A stretch of DNA of 64,000 bases, from contig CAZBUJ010000020.1 in NCBI GenBank assembly GCA_964495075.1, positions 4,710 to 68,709 of the forward strand. The letters run 5' to 3'. Source of the stretch: JAFGJQ01 sp964495075 (GTDB lineage: Bacteria; Planctomycetota; Phycisphaerae; UBA1845). Under the pieces are notes generated by a model. The model was not told the origin of the DNA, did not search any database, and saw nothing but the letters and a program-made list of their open reading frames with translations. The translations under genes and the position numbers were made by a program. Within the stretch, counting starts at the first letter, position 1. Every line of letters starts with the position of its first letter. Shown piece by piece: positions 17,048-24,303 of the stretch.

Positions 17048-17749
17048 CTAGCCGGCGCTCACCAGCTCGCGGGCGCGGTCCAGCGGAATCAGGTAGTCGT
17101 CGGGGCCCTCGGCGGCTTCGAGCCGTTCGAACGTCCAGGCGTCGGCCAGGGTGAAGGGGCCGACCGCCGTGCGGGTCAGGGCGGTCAGACAGCCACCCGT
17201 GCCCAGGGCGATCCCCAAATCGCGGATCACCGACCGGACGTACGTGCCCCGGCCGCAGGCCAGCTCGAACTCGACCTCCGGCCAGTCGTACCGACGCAGG
17301 TCCAGCGAGTAGATCGTGACCGGGCGGGGTTGGAGTTCGACGGTCTCGCCTCGGCGGGCCCGCTTGTAGGCCGGCCGGCCGCCGACCTTGACCGCGCTGA
17401 TCTGCGGCGGAATCTGCTCGATCCGGCCGACGAAGCGACCGAGCGCCTCGGTAACCGCTTCGCGGGATGGGATCGCGTCGACGCCCACCGGGGTCAGCAG
17501 GCTGTCGCTGTCGAAGGATTCGCTGGTCACGTCCAGCCGGGCGACGGTCCGGTAGGCCTTGGGCTGGTCCATGATCTTTTCGACCAGCTTGGTGGCTTTG
17601 CCGAGGCACAGCACCAGCACGCCCGCCGCGCCGGGGTCAAGCGTTCCGGCGTGGCCGCTCTTGCGTACGCGCGTCGTCTTGCGGACCCGGTACACGGCTT
17701 TGGCGGAGGTGATTCCGACCGGTTTGTGCAGATTAATGATCCCGTCCAT
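17048..17749 (-). CDS. truB: tRNA pseudouridine(55) synthase
   Basis: TruB makes pseudouridine 55 in the T loop of tRNAs. ATG at 17749 gives 233 residues starting MDGIINLHKPVGITS. The catalytic aspartate is D38 in HAGTLDPGAAGVL, and the family's later motifs are present (IPPQISAVKVGGRPAYKRAR, CGRGTYVRSVIRDLG). It is shorter than E. coli TruB (314) because the C-terminal PUA-like region is missing or reduced, as in many short TruBs. It follows the lipoprotein gene on the same strand. The usual rbfA/infB neighbours are absent. Confidence 0.93.
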   Translation of the reverse strand: MDGIINLHKPVGITSAKAVYRVRKTTRVRKSGHAGTLDPGAAGVLVLCLGKATKLVEKIMDQPKAYRTVARLDVTSESFDSDSLLTPVGVDAIPSREAVTEALGRFVGRIEQIPPQISAVKVGGRPAYKRARRGETVELQPRPVTIYSLDLRRYDWPEVEFELACGRGTYVRSVIRDLGIALGTGGCLTALTRTAVGPFTLADAWTFERLEAAEGPDDYLIPLDRARELVSAG

Positions 17750-17854
17750 GCGGGTCGTCGAGAAAGGAACCGACCCGCCGACCGCGCCGGGGTCGCAACG
17801 CGGATCCCGGCGCGGTGGGCCGGCCGACTGAATCATGATCAAGGCGGAGGGAGA

Positions 17855-18220
17855 CTACTTGGGCTCGACCTCCGCTTCCGGCTTCTTCAGGACCACGTAG
17901 CGCGTGGTCATCGGACCATCCGGATAGAGCTGGAACTTGCCGTCCAGCCGCAGGGCACCCGCGTAGGAGGTCGTGGTGCCGTTCTTGGGCGTCAGGCCCA
18001 AGGTCGATCCGTCCCACGAATAATCGCCGAGCATCGACGCCCCATCCGCGGTCGTGGAATTGTACGTGCCGCCCTCGTCAAAGGTGATCGACTCGAACGG
18101 GACCAGGTCGGTCGCGTCTTTCGGCGAGAACGAGTCCACTTGCCACGTACCCACAATGCTGCATCCGGTAAGGGCCGGCGCAAGCACCAGCACCAACGCA
18201 CCAACAAGCATCCGCTTCAT
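17855..18220 (-). CDS. putative lipoprotein, unknown function
   Basis: The 121-residue product begins MKRMLVGALVLVLAPALTGC, a lipoprotein signal with an LTGC lipobox (Cys at 20), so the mature protein should be membrane-anchored. GGGAGG lies six bases before this ATG; an ATG at 18223 is also possible. The mature part (GTWQVDSFSP, ITFDEGGTYNSTT, DGSTLGLTP) resembles small beta-barrel lipocalin-like or META-type lipoproteins that start with a GTW motif. No specific function can be assigned. It is upstream of truB. Confidence 0.75.
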   Translation of the reverse strand: MKRMLVGALVLVLAPALTGCSIVGTWQVDSFSPKDATDLVPFESITFDEGGTYNSTTADGASMLGDYSWDGSTLGLTPKNGTTTSYAGALRLDGKFQLYPDGPMTTRYVVLKKPEAEVEPK

Positions 18221-18311
18221 CATTAACCTCCCGAATCTCACGATGTCAGCATGAACGATTTCCCCGGACCCGATGTCGACTGCCACGCCGCCAGGACACC
18301 GGGTTGGTAGC

Positions 18312-18341
18312 ACCTTAGCATCGGCCCGGCGCCGCTGTCAA
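18312..18341 (-). promoter_or_regulatory. promoter for the lipoprotein/truB unit
   Basis: On the - strand TTGACA (18341-18336) is followed after 18 bases by TAAGGT (18317-18312), a plausible sigma-70 pair about 90 bases before the lipoprotein start. The -35 is perfect and the -10 is weak. Confidence 0.5.
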
Positions 18342-18368
18342 CGATTATCGCGGGTGGCCGGTGGTCGC

Positions 18369-18397
18369 TTGCAGCCCTCCGCAGCGCGTTCTATACT
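18369..18397 (+). promoter_or_regulatory. promoter for the FmdB-type zinc ribbon gene
   Basis: TTGCAG (18369-18374), a 17-base spacer and TATACT (18392-18397) precede the GTG start at 18427. It is divergent from the lipoprotein promoter a few tens of bases away. Confidence 0.5.
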
Positions 18398-18426
18398 GCC
18401 CCCTTGCGAAACTGGGAGGACCAGCG

Positions 18427-18654
18427 GTGCCGGTGTATGAATACGTGTGTAACTCCTGCGGGACGGCGTTCGAACACTTGTCGAAGTCGATGACCAGTCG
18501 CGAGAAGGTGACCTGCCCGGAGTGCGAATCCAAGGACGTGGCCCGTCAGCATAGTTCCTTTGCCGCACACCAGGCGGCGCGGCCGAGTGCGGCTCCGCCG
18601 GGGCCGTGTGGCCAGTGTGACGCGGGGTCGTGTCCCGGGCGAATGATGTCCTGA
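18427..18654 (+). CDS. FmdB-type zinc ribbon protein
   Basis: These small proteins carry a zinc ribbon of uncertain role and are widespread regulators or structural factors. GTG 18427 gives 75 residues starting (M)PVYEYVCNSCGTAFEHLSK, the classical FmdB N-terminus, with GGGAGGA six bases upstream. Two CxxC pairs (CNSC and CPEC) form the ribbon within residues 8-40. The C-terminal part is Pro/Ala-rich, with a further CGQCDAGSC cluster that could bind another metal. Confidence 0.85.
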   Translation: MPVYEYVCNSCGTAFEHLSKSMTSREKVTCPECESKDVARQHSSFAAHQAARPSAAPPGPCGQCDAGSCPGRMMS

Positions 18655-18673
18655 ATGCGGTGGGGATTCCCGG

Positions 18674-19168
18674 ATGGCTGCGCGACAGTCGTACGAACAA
18701 CCGTTGGCCCGGATCTGCCTCGCGGGATTGTTGTCCTGGCTGATCCCGGGCGCGGGGCACATCTTCATCGGGCAGCGCACCCGCGGGCTGATCCTCCTGG
18801 TAACCATCGCGGTGACCTTCTGGGTCGGGATCGGCATCGGCGGCGTGTACGACACGGTCTATCCCCAGAAGCGGTTTCCCTGGTTCATGGCACAGATCTG
18901 CACGGGCGGTCACGGACTTCTGGCGTACGCGTGGGGCGAGAGTCTGCGGCCGCCACCGCCGCTGCGCGGCACGCCCATCCCGTTCCGGAACCCCTCGTTC
19001 ACCAGTGTCGACGCCGCCGTCGTGTATACCGGCATCGCCGGCCTGCTGAACCTGCTGGTCATCCTCGACGCCATCGGACGGGCGGATCGGCCGCGGGAAC
19101 AGGAGTCCGAGCGCCGGCGCCGGGCGTCCGGAGTCGCGGCGACCGCTCGAGAGGAGACGGTCGCATGA
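18674..19168 (+). CDS. small multi-pass membrane protein (DUF6677-like)
   Basis: The 164-residue protein has three to four hydrophobic segments (residues about 13-33, 38-58 and 113-137). The first is a TM2-like motif, SWLIPGAGHIFIGQRTRG, which is typical of a group of planctomycete membrane proteins named DUF6677; I assign that family from memory of its pattern. The C-terminus is charged (REQESERRRRASG). The stop overlaps the next start as ATGA, so the two are coupled. Function unknown. Confidence 0.8.
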   Translation: MAARQSYEQPLARICLAGLLSWLIPGAGHIFIGQRTRGLILLVTIAVTFWVGIGIGGVYDTVYPQKRFPWFMAQICTGGHGLLAYAWGESLRPPPPLRGTPIPFRNPSFTSVDAAVVYTGIAGLLNLLVILDAIGRADRPREQESERRRRASGVAATAREETVA

Positions 19169-19404
19169 CGGCCGGCATGAACGTGATCCTCGCGTACGTC
19201 GTGATCAACGGCATCTGGCGCATGCTGCTCCTTTTGCCGTTGGCCTTCAGCGTGGCCGTCGTCTACAAGACCACGCGTTGCCCCACCACGCGTGAGATTC
19301 CGGTCGCCGTCATCGCACTGTGGTTGACCATCGGTATCGGCATGTTCGCCGTCGGCTTAATCGCCTGGCTGGTCTTCATGATCTGCGTGGAGTGGACAGG
19401 ATGA
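19165..19404 (+). CDS. small membrane protein, unknown
   Basis: ATG 19165 overlaps the previous stop and has GAGGAGA about eight bases upstream. The 79-residue product has two hydrophobic helices (residues about 7-32 and 46-72) separated by YKTTRCPTTREIP. Its 3' end overlaps the convergent gene at 19376 by 29 bases. It is probably a partner of the preceding membrane protein; I do not recognise a family. Confidence 0.7.
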   Translation: MTAGMNVILAYVVINGIWRMLLLLPLAFSVAVVYKTTRCPTTREIPVAVIALWLTIGIGMFAVGLIAWLVFMICVEWTG

Positions 19405-19654
19405 CCCGGGCCGCGTCGGGCCCGCGCGGGGGCTGGCCGGGCGGTGACGGGGAGGACGCCTTCCGGCCGGCATCTTCATGGGCAATCCCCAGGATGAGCG
19501 ATGCGCCGACGCCCAGGATGGTGAGCACCAACTCCTGGGACACGTCCAGCCCGTGGTCGGCCAGGTAGGCCACCAGCACGGTGGCCACCGCCACACGCAG
19601 TTTCCGTGACCGCAACGGCTGGATGATTCCCTTCGCTATCGATGCGATCGACAT
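19376..19654 (-). CDS. holin-like small membrane protein
   Basis: ATG at 19654 on the - strand has GGAGAA at a good distance. The 92-residue product has a basic N-terminus (IIQPLRSRKLRV), two hydrophobic segments (about 21-31 and 40-57) and a charged tail starting HEDAG. The RSRK...helix...helix-HEDAG layout is that of many small phage proteins annotated as holin-like; this is a pattern judgement. It lies downstream of the ABC-GNAT gene, which supports a phage origin. The last 29 bases overlap a convergent gene. Confidence 0.6.
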   Translation of the reverse strand: MSIASIAKGIIQPLRSRKLRVAVATVLVAYLADHGLDVSQELVLTILGVGASLILGIAHEDAGRKASSPSPPGQPPRGPDAARVILSTPRRS

Positions 19655-19723
19655 GGTTGGATTCTCCTGCCGACTCCGATGGTCGGCGCGTTTCGAGGGT
19701 CAGGCCGTTCTCCGGCGGTGTGG

Positions 19724-19771
19724 CCAACCGGGTGTCGGCGCCGGCGAAACCGCCGACACCCGGTCGGTTGG
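19724..19771. repeat. long GC-rich inverted repeat
   Basis: CCGGGTGTCGGCG (19728-19740) pairs perfectly with CGCCGACACCCGG (19751-19763) around a 10-base loop. The outer CCAA/TTGG extends it past a four-base bulge. It lies between the 3' end of the ABC-GNAT gene and the holin-like gene. There is no T-tract on either side, so it is not a classical terminator; it may slow transcription or protect the 3' end of the mRNA. Confidence 0.7.
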
Positions 19772-19827
19772 GTGAAGGAGGATTGGCGTGTATCGGTCAA
19801 GAAGGACCATCGGATGGCCTCCTGGTT

Positions 19828-21213
19828 TCAAGCGGCCTGTTTGCGCCACAGGTAGTAGACGGGGCGCGAGGCGACGAGGCTCTGAAGGATCCGCGCCAGG
19901 TCGTGCGGGGTCTGCCCGTTCAGTCGAGCCGCTCCCGCGCCCGTAGTTGCCTGGTACCACTGTCCGACGTACCGGGCCACGACGGCCCGCACCCGCGGCC
20001 GTCGGCAGACCTGCGCGGTGAAGTCCCGCGCCGCCGGATCGACGCCGAGATTCTTCAGTTCTGCCAGAACCCGGGCTTGTCGGGCGGGCATGGGGCAGGC
20101 CCCCACGCGTTGCATGCCGGCCCGCTCGAATACCGGGTTCACCTCCCCCATCGCGGCCAGGCATTCGACGAACGGAGTGCCAACGTGCGGCATCGTCTTG
20201 CGGACCAGCATGTGGCCCAGCCCGCATCCGCGCACGTCGGGATGGATGACGAGCCGGCGGAGCATGCGCACGTTCTTGTTGAGGAGGTCGGGACGCCGGC
20301 GGAACCGGCCGCCGGTCGCCCGGTTGCGAAGCGACAGCTCGATCGGGCCGTGGGCGTACACGACGACGCCCAGCAAGTCGCCCCGCGATCCTTCGCGCAG
20401 TACAAACACCTGGTCCACGAACCCGAGTTCGTCGGTCGGCCGGTAATGCATCTCGGCGAACCGCTGATAGGCTGACTTGCCGCCGCGCTCGATGTGGAGT
20501 CGTCGGTGGAAGCTGATGGGCCGTTTGGCCGGGACTCGGTTGGTGAGTTCATGACCGCCGCCCGGGCGCAGCCGAATCACGGTGTCCGGCTGCAAGTCGG
20601 GGAGAACGTCCTCGTTGCTCACCGCGACCACCAGGCATAGCGGACGGCGCGTCACCAGCTTACGCAGGTTGTAGGCCACCGCCTTGGCGGCGCGACGGTG
20701 CAACTGGCTGCAGAACTCGTCGCACAGGAGGACCCCGCCGTTCGATGTACCGATCTGCTGCCCCAGTGCCCGGGCGAGCTGAGCCCGCCACTGCTGACCG
20801 GTCGACAGCTCGTGGCCGCGGCGCAGCCAGAGCGGCGCTTCCGCCAGGCCGCACGCCGCCAGCAGACTCAGGGCCTCGCCGAGCGGCCGATGCGGGGCGA
20901 CGGTGTCGACGACAGCGGCACGGGGGGCGGTGGGCTCCGCCTCCATCCAGCGGGCGTCGGGCAGGTCGGCGTGGATCTGGCGGAGCGTGGTGGATTTCCC
21001 ACTGCCCGACGGGCCGGCCAGCGCGACGATGCGTCCCGGCCCGTACGGCAGGAAAATCGGTTCCAGGACGCGTCGCGGTGACACGTGGCCGGACTCCGCG
21101 CCCTGCCCACCGGCCTGGGTCAGCCCGAAGCGACGCCGGATTTCCTCGGTGCGCTGCGATCGAGGAGGCGCCGGTTCGGGCCGTACGCAGTCGATTCTGA
21201 GATGGCTGACCAT
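19828..21213 (-). CDS. ABC ATPase fused to GNAT acetyltransferase (COG2401 type)
   Basis: The 461-residue protein joins an ABC ATPase domain (residues about 40-250) to a GNAT domain (about 265-420). Walker A is GPSGSGKSTTLRQ, the signature is ELSTGQQWRAQLARA (LSTGQ instead of LSGGQ) and Walker B is GGVLLCDE with the catalytic Glu. The switch region reads VAVSNEDVL, with no histidine. GNAT motif A is VIHPDVRGCGLGHML. COG2401 describes such fusions. There is no membrane domain, so it is not a transporter. ATG 21213 is chosen because the promoter lies at 21289-21317, inside the longer open frame, and GGGGAGA lies upstream. Partners are the repressor and the holin-like gene. Confidence 0.82.
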   Translation of the reverse strand: MVSHLRIDCVRPEPAPPRSQRTEEIRRRFGLTQAGGQGAESGHVSPRRVLEPIFLPYGPGRIVALAGPSGSGKSTTLRQIHADLPDARWMEAEPTAPRAAVVDTVAPHRPLGEALSLLAACGLAEAPLWLRRGHELSTGQQWRAQLARALGQQIGTSNGGVLLCDEFCSQLHRRAAKAVAYNLRKLVTRRPLCLVVAVSNEDVLPDLQPDTVIRLRPGGGHELTNRVPAKRPISFHRRLHIERGGKSAYQRFAEMHYRPTDELGFVDQVFVLREGSRGDLLGVVVYAHGPIELSLRNRATGGRFRRRPDLLNKNVRMLRRLVIHPDVRGCGLGHMLVRKTMPHVGTPFVECLAAMGEVNPVFERAGMQRVGACPMPARQARVLAELKNLGVDPAARDFTAQVCRRPRVRAVVARYVGQWYQATTGAGAARLNGQTPHDLARILQSLVASRPVYYLWRKQAA

Positions 21214-21288
21214 GGCAGTCGTGTCTCCCCAACGACCCGTCGTTACGGTTGTGATCTCGCCAAGGGCCAACACCCTAACAGTAACCGA

Positions 21289-21317
21289 ACTATAGCACGC
21301 CTTATTGCGCGTGTCAA
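21289..21317 (-). promoter_or_regulatory. near-consensus sigma-70 promoter of the ABC-GNAT gene
   Basis: On the - strand TTGACA (21317-21312), a 17-base spacer and TATAGT (21294-21289) form one of the strongest promoters in the window. It lies about 75 bases before the ABC-GNAT start. The spacer contains CGCAATA, half of the repeated site found just upstream. Confidence 0.8.
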
Positions 21318-21324
21318 GTAGACA

Positions 21325-21344
21325 GCAATATTCACGCAATATTC
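21325..21344. promoter_or_regulatory. direct-repeat operator candidates
   Basis: GCAATATTC occurs at 21325-21333 and again at 21336-21344, an 11-base period, about one helical turn. The repeats lie directly upstream of the -35 box of the ABC-GNAT promoter and immediately after the repressor gene. A related site, GCGATATTC, sits upstream of the repressor at 22078-22086. Confidence 0.6.
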
Positions 21345-21364
21345 CTGGCGAGGGGTGCGGCAGG

Positions 21365-22030
21365 TCAGAGCATGCGGCTCACGAGGCAGAGGACGACGCC
21401 CTGAATCGAGAACTCGACGGTCTCGTCGATAATGGAGGGGGGGATGTACGGGTTATCGCCACGCAGGATGACGACCCGGTGGTCGGTCTGGTACTCGACG
21501 CTGACCCGTTTGAGGGTGGGGCCGCCATCGACCAGGCATGCGCAGATCCTCCCCTGCACGTGTTCGGGTTGGACATCGGGTCGGTACTGCACGAGGATGA
21601 TGTCGTCCGGCTTCAAGGTGGGTTCCATGCTGTCGAAGGAGAGGCGCAGGCAATAACGATGGGGTGCCCACAAATGGCTCAAAACCGGGAACAGCTCCAA
21701 TTGTTCTTGGTTCTCGGAGGGAGGACCGGCCGGGATCGAGCCGAGCAGCGGCAGTTCCCGGGATTCGTACGGTTGCGGCGCGTCGTGGTCGGAACTCCCC
21801 CCAAGGAGGACCCCCTCGGGCCTGTCGAGTGCGATGGCCAACGCACGAACCGTGGCCATCGAGGGGTTCCGCCGGTCACGTTCGATCTCGGAAAGGTAGC
21901 CCTGGTTGATATTCGCCGCCGTAGCGAGGGCGGCCTGGGTGAGCCCCAACTGCTGGCGGCACCGCCGGACCCGCTGCCCTATCGTTTGCCGGGCCCGGGC
22001 TTGAATGAGATCGAGTCGTCGCGCAGCCAT
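21365..22030 (-). CDS. CI/LexA-like self-cleaving repressor (XRE HTH + S24 peptidase)
   Basis: The 221-residue protein has an N-terminal XRE helix-turn-helix (residues about 15-75, with LGLTQAALATAANINQGYLS) and a C-terminal S24 peptidase domain (about 92-221). The autocleavage machinery looks intact: scissile Ala101-Gly102 in GSIPAGPPS, Ser134 in SFDSMEPTLKPDDI and Lys174 in TLKRVSV. Such repressors cleave themselves when stimulated by RecA filaments and so respond to DNA damage. ATG 22030 is preferred; a GTG at 22045 is possible and neither has a good SD. It is divergent from the 22109 gene. Likely targets are the repeats at 21325-21344 and 22068-22086. Confidence 0.87.
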   Translation of the reverse strand: MAARRLDLIQARARQTIGQRVRRCRQQLGLTQAALATAANINQGYLSEIERDRRNPSMATVRALAIALDRPEGVLLGGSSDHDAPQPYESRELPLLGSIPAGPPSENQEQLELFPVLSHLWAPHRYCLRLSFDSMEPTLKPDDIILVQYRPDVQPEHVQGRICACLVDGGPTLKRVSVEYQTDHRVVILRGDNPYIPPSIIDETVEFSIQGVVLCLVSRML

Positions 22031-22067
22031 ATTATCACAATACACCGCGGTTGGGGCCCGGGCAAGC

Positions 22068-22086
22068 GCAATATATAGCGATATTC
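22068..22086. promoter_or_regulatory. operator candidate upstream of the repressor gene
   Basis: GCAATAT (22068-22074) and GCGATATTC (22078-22086) lie in the repressor/glycosyltransferase divergent region and match the half-sites at 21325-21344. This suggests autoregulation. The same stretch contains TATATA, which could be part of a promoter on either strand. Confidence 0.5.
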
Positions 22087-22108
22087 ACCCCGGGCCGGAA
22101 CGGTAGTC

Positions 22109-23935
22109 ATGCCGCGGTTCGCCGGGTATGGTGCACGCAATCCGATGGGCGAACCAGGGACTCAAGCCAGGAACGCCACGCCCGACCCAAGTGGCACGGT
22201 CGGTGGGGTAGGGGACCGGCCGCGTCGTCGGCCGCGCGACCTGTTCGCGCTGGCGGCCGTCGCTGTCGTGGCAATCGTCGTGCGGCTCGCCTGTTTGTGG
22301 CAGATCCAGACGATTCCGTTCTTCGATTTCCCGGTGGGCGACGCCGCTACCTATCTGGACTGGGCGGCGGAGATCGGCCGGGGCGACTGGCTTGGAACGG
22401 AGGTGTTCTACCAGGCGCCGGCGTACCCGTACTTCCTGGCGGCGGTGCAGGCGCTTCTCGGGCACGGGCCGTGGGTGATCCGGCTGGTTCAGTGCGGGCT
22501 GGGTTCGCTGGCCTGCGTCGGGGTGGCCGTCGCCGGGTGGCGATTCTTCGGCCGCGGTGCGGGGCTGACGGCCGGTGTTCTGCTGGCCCTCTTCGCCCCG
22601 GCCGTCTTCTTTGACTGCATCGTCCAGAAGGCGTCGCTGGGCCTGTGCCTGATGGCGCTGCTGCTGGCGTTGCTCTCGGGAACGCCCCGCGGGGCCGTCC
22701 GCGGTCGCGACGTTCGCTGCTTCGCCAGCGGGGCGGTGCTCGGCGCTCTGGCCCTCACGCGTGAGAACGCGTTGTTGCTGATCGCGCCTGTGGGTCTATG
22801 GATCGCCGTTGGCGGGCGGCCAACGCTCGTGTGGCACCGACTCCTGCGATTGACTGTTCTGGCGCTGGGGATGTCCGTGGTGTTAGTGCCGGTCGGACTG
22901 CGCAACTATCACGTCGGCGGCGAGTTCGCCGTCACGACGGTGCAGGCGGGCCCGAACTTCTACATCGGCAACAGCGATCAGGCAACGGGGCGGTACGTGC
23001 CCTTGGTGCGGGGGCACGAGTCACCCCCATTCGAGCGGGCGGATGCCGCAGCGGTGGCGGCGGAAGCACTGGGGCGGCCGGTCGACCCGGGCGAGGTGTC
23101 GCGCTATTGGTGGGGGCGTTCCTTTGACTACATCCGCGGGAACACGGGACGCTGGCTGGCGTTGGTGCTCTACAAGTGGCTGCTGGTGTGGAACGCGTAC
23201 GAGGTGCCCGACACGGAGAGTTACACGCTCTACAGCGAGTGGTCGGTGGCACTCGGTGCGCTGGGGACGGTGAGTCACTTTGGTGTGCTCTGCCCACTGG
23301 CCGCGGTCGGAATCGTTGTCACGTGGCATCGCCGGCGGGAGCTCTGGCTGCTGTACGCGATGATCCTCACGGTGGCGGTGGGGGTGGCGGCCTTCTACGT
23401 CGTGGCGCGTTATCGCTACCCGCTGGTGCCGCTGCTCGCCTTGTTCGCCGGGGCGGGTCTATACCAGGCGTACGCGGCGTTGCGGGGTTCCAGTGCCAGG
23501 AACGTGGCATGGCCGTTGGCGATCGGCTTTGCAGCGGCGGTCGTGGTGAACTGGCCGATCAATCCCGTGGCCCTCCACCGGGCGTCGGCGTACGGGAATG
23601 TCGGCACGGTGCTGGCGCAGCAGGGGAAGCTCAGGGCGGCCACGTCGTTCTTCGAGGAAGCCGTCCGCGGTGCGCCGACTTCGGCCGAAGCGCACTATAA
23701 CCTGGCTGTCGCGTACGCGGCGCAGCGGCGATTCGCGGAAGCCGTTCCTCATTACCGGGCGACGCTCCAGATCGAGCCGCGGGCGATCCACGCCAACTAC
23801 AATCTCGGTGTGTCGCTGGAGGCGCTGGGCCGCCGCCGCGAGGCGGCTGAGCAGTATCGTCAGGCCGTCGCGGTCGATCCGGCGGACGCGGCGGCCCGCG
23901 CGGCGTTGGCGCGGTTGAGCGCGACCGGTGAATAG
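22109..23935 (+). CDS. GT-C type membrane glycosyltransferase with C-terminal TPR domain
   Basis: The 608-residue protein resembles family-39/PMT_2 glycosyltransferases that use lipid-linked sugars outside the cytoplasmic membrane. After a polar leader there is a membrane helix (about 47-68), then a loop with acidic residues (FPVGDAATYLDWA, about 76-88) where the catalytic Asp/Glu of this fold normally sits, and about ten further helices to residue 470. From about 490 to the end there are three TPR-like units (AYGNVGTVLAQQGKL, AHYNLAVAYAAQRRF, ANYNLGVSLEALGRR). ATG 22145 is an alternative start. It is divergent from the repressor and probably unrelated to it. The substrate is unknown. Confidence 0.78.
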   Translation: MPRFAGYGARNPMGEPGTQARNATPDPSGTVGGVGDRPRRRPRDLFALAAVAVVAIVVRLACLWQIQTIPFFDFPVGDAATYLDWAAEIGRGDWLGTEVFYQAPAYPYFLAAVQALLGHGPWVIRLVQCGLGSLACVGVAVAGWRFFGRGAGLTAGVLLALFAPAVFFDCIVQKASLGLCLMALLLALLSGTPRGAVRGRDVRCFASGAVLGALALTRENALLLIAPVGLWIAVGGRPTLVWHRLLRLTVLALGMSVVLVPVGLRNYHVGGEFAVTTVQAGPNFYIGNSDQATGRYVPLVRGHESPPFERADAAAVAAEALGRPVDPGEVSRYWWGRSFDYIRGNTGRWLALVLYKWLLVWNAYEVPDTESYTLYSEWSVALGALGTVSHFGVLCPLAAVGIVVTWHRRRELWLLYAMILTVAVGVAAFYVVARYRYPLVPLLALFAGAGLYQAYAALRGSSARNVAWPLAIGFAAAVVVNWPINPVALHRASAYGNVGTVLAQQGKLRAATSFFEEAVRGAPTSAEAHYNLAVAYAAQRRFAEAVPHYRATLQIEPRAIHANYNLGVSLEALGRRREAAEQYRQAVAVDPADAAARAALARLSATGE

Positions 23936-24092
23936 CGGGGACGAACACAGGGGTGCGGATGTCTCGGGGACGGTCGATGCCGGGACGCCGACCGCTCGGG
24001 CCCCCGGTGGCGCCTTCCGGCGGGTGCCGGACGGGGCGGGGGGTGTGACGAGGCGGCCCACCATCAAATGTAAATACTTGCGTGCAACTATC

Positions 24093-24121
24093 TTGGCAGT
24101 TCTGGGTATGGTCTCTATACT
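24093..24121 (+). promoter_or_regulatory. promoter for the cdaA operon
   Basis: TTGGCA (24093-24098), a 17-base spacer and TATACT (24116-24121) lie about 180 bases before cdaA. The 23936-24303 gap holds no supported gene; the transcribed leader of about 175 bases is GC-rich, and I see no known riboswitch in it. Confidence 0.6.
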
Positions 24122-24303
24122 CAGGTACGAGGTGCCGGTTTTTCTCGTGTTGCCGGGAAAGCGGCGGTCGTCTCGGCGCAGAGGAAGGGGTCATCCGGCC
24201 CTCCGGACGCGACGGGCGGTCGTTCCGGCTCGTGCATTCAGGTCGTAAGTCCGACGTCGCCGGGCGGCGGCGCCGTCGTCTGGGTCGGCGCGGTGGGTGA
24301 GTC

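Noticed and set aside
16553..18226. 557-codon + strand frame over truB and the lipoprotein gene
   Set aside because: It covers genes with clear motifs and starts on the opposite strand.
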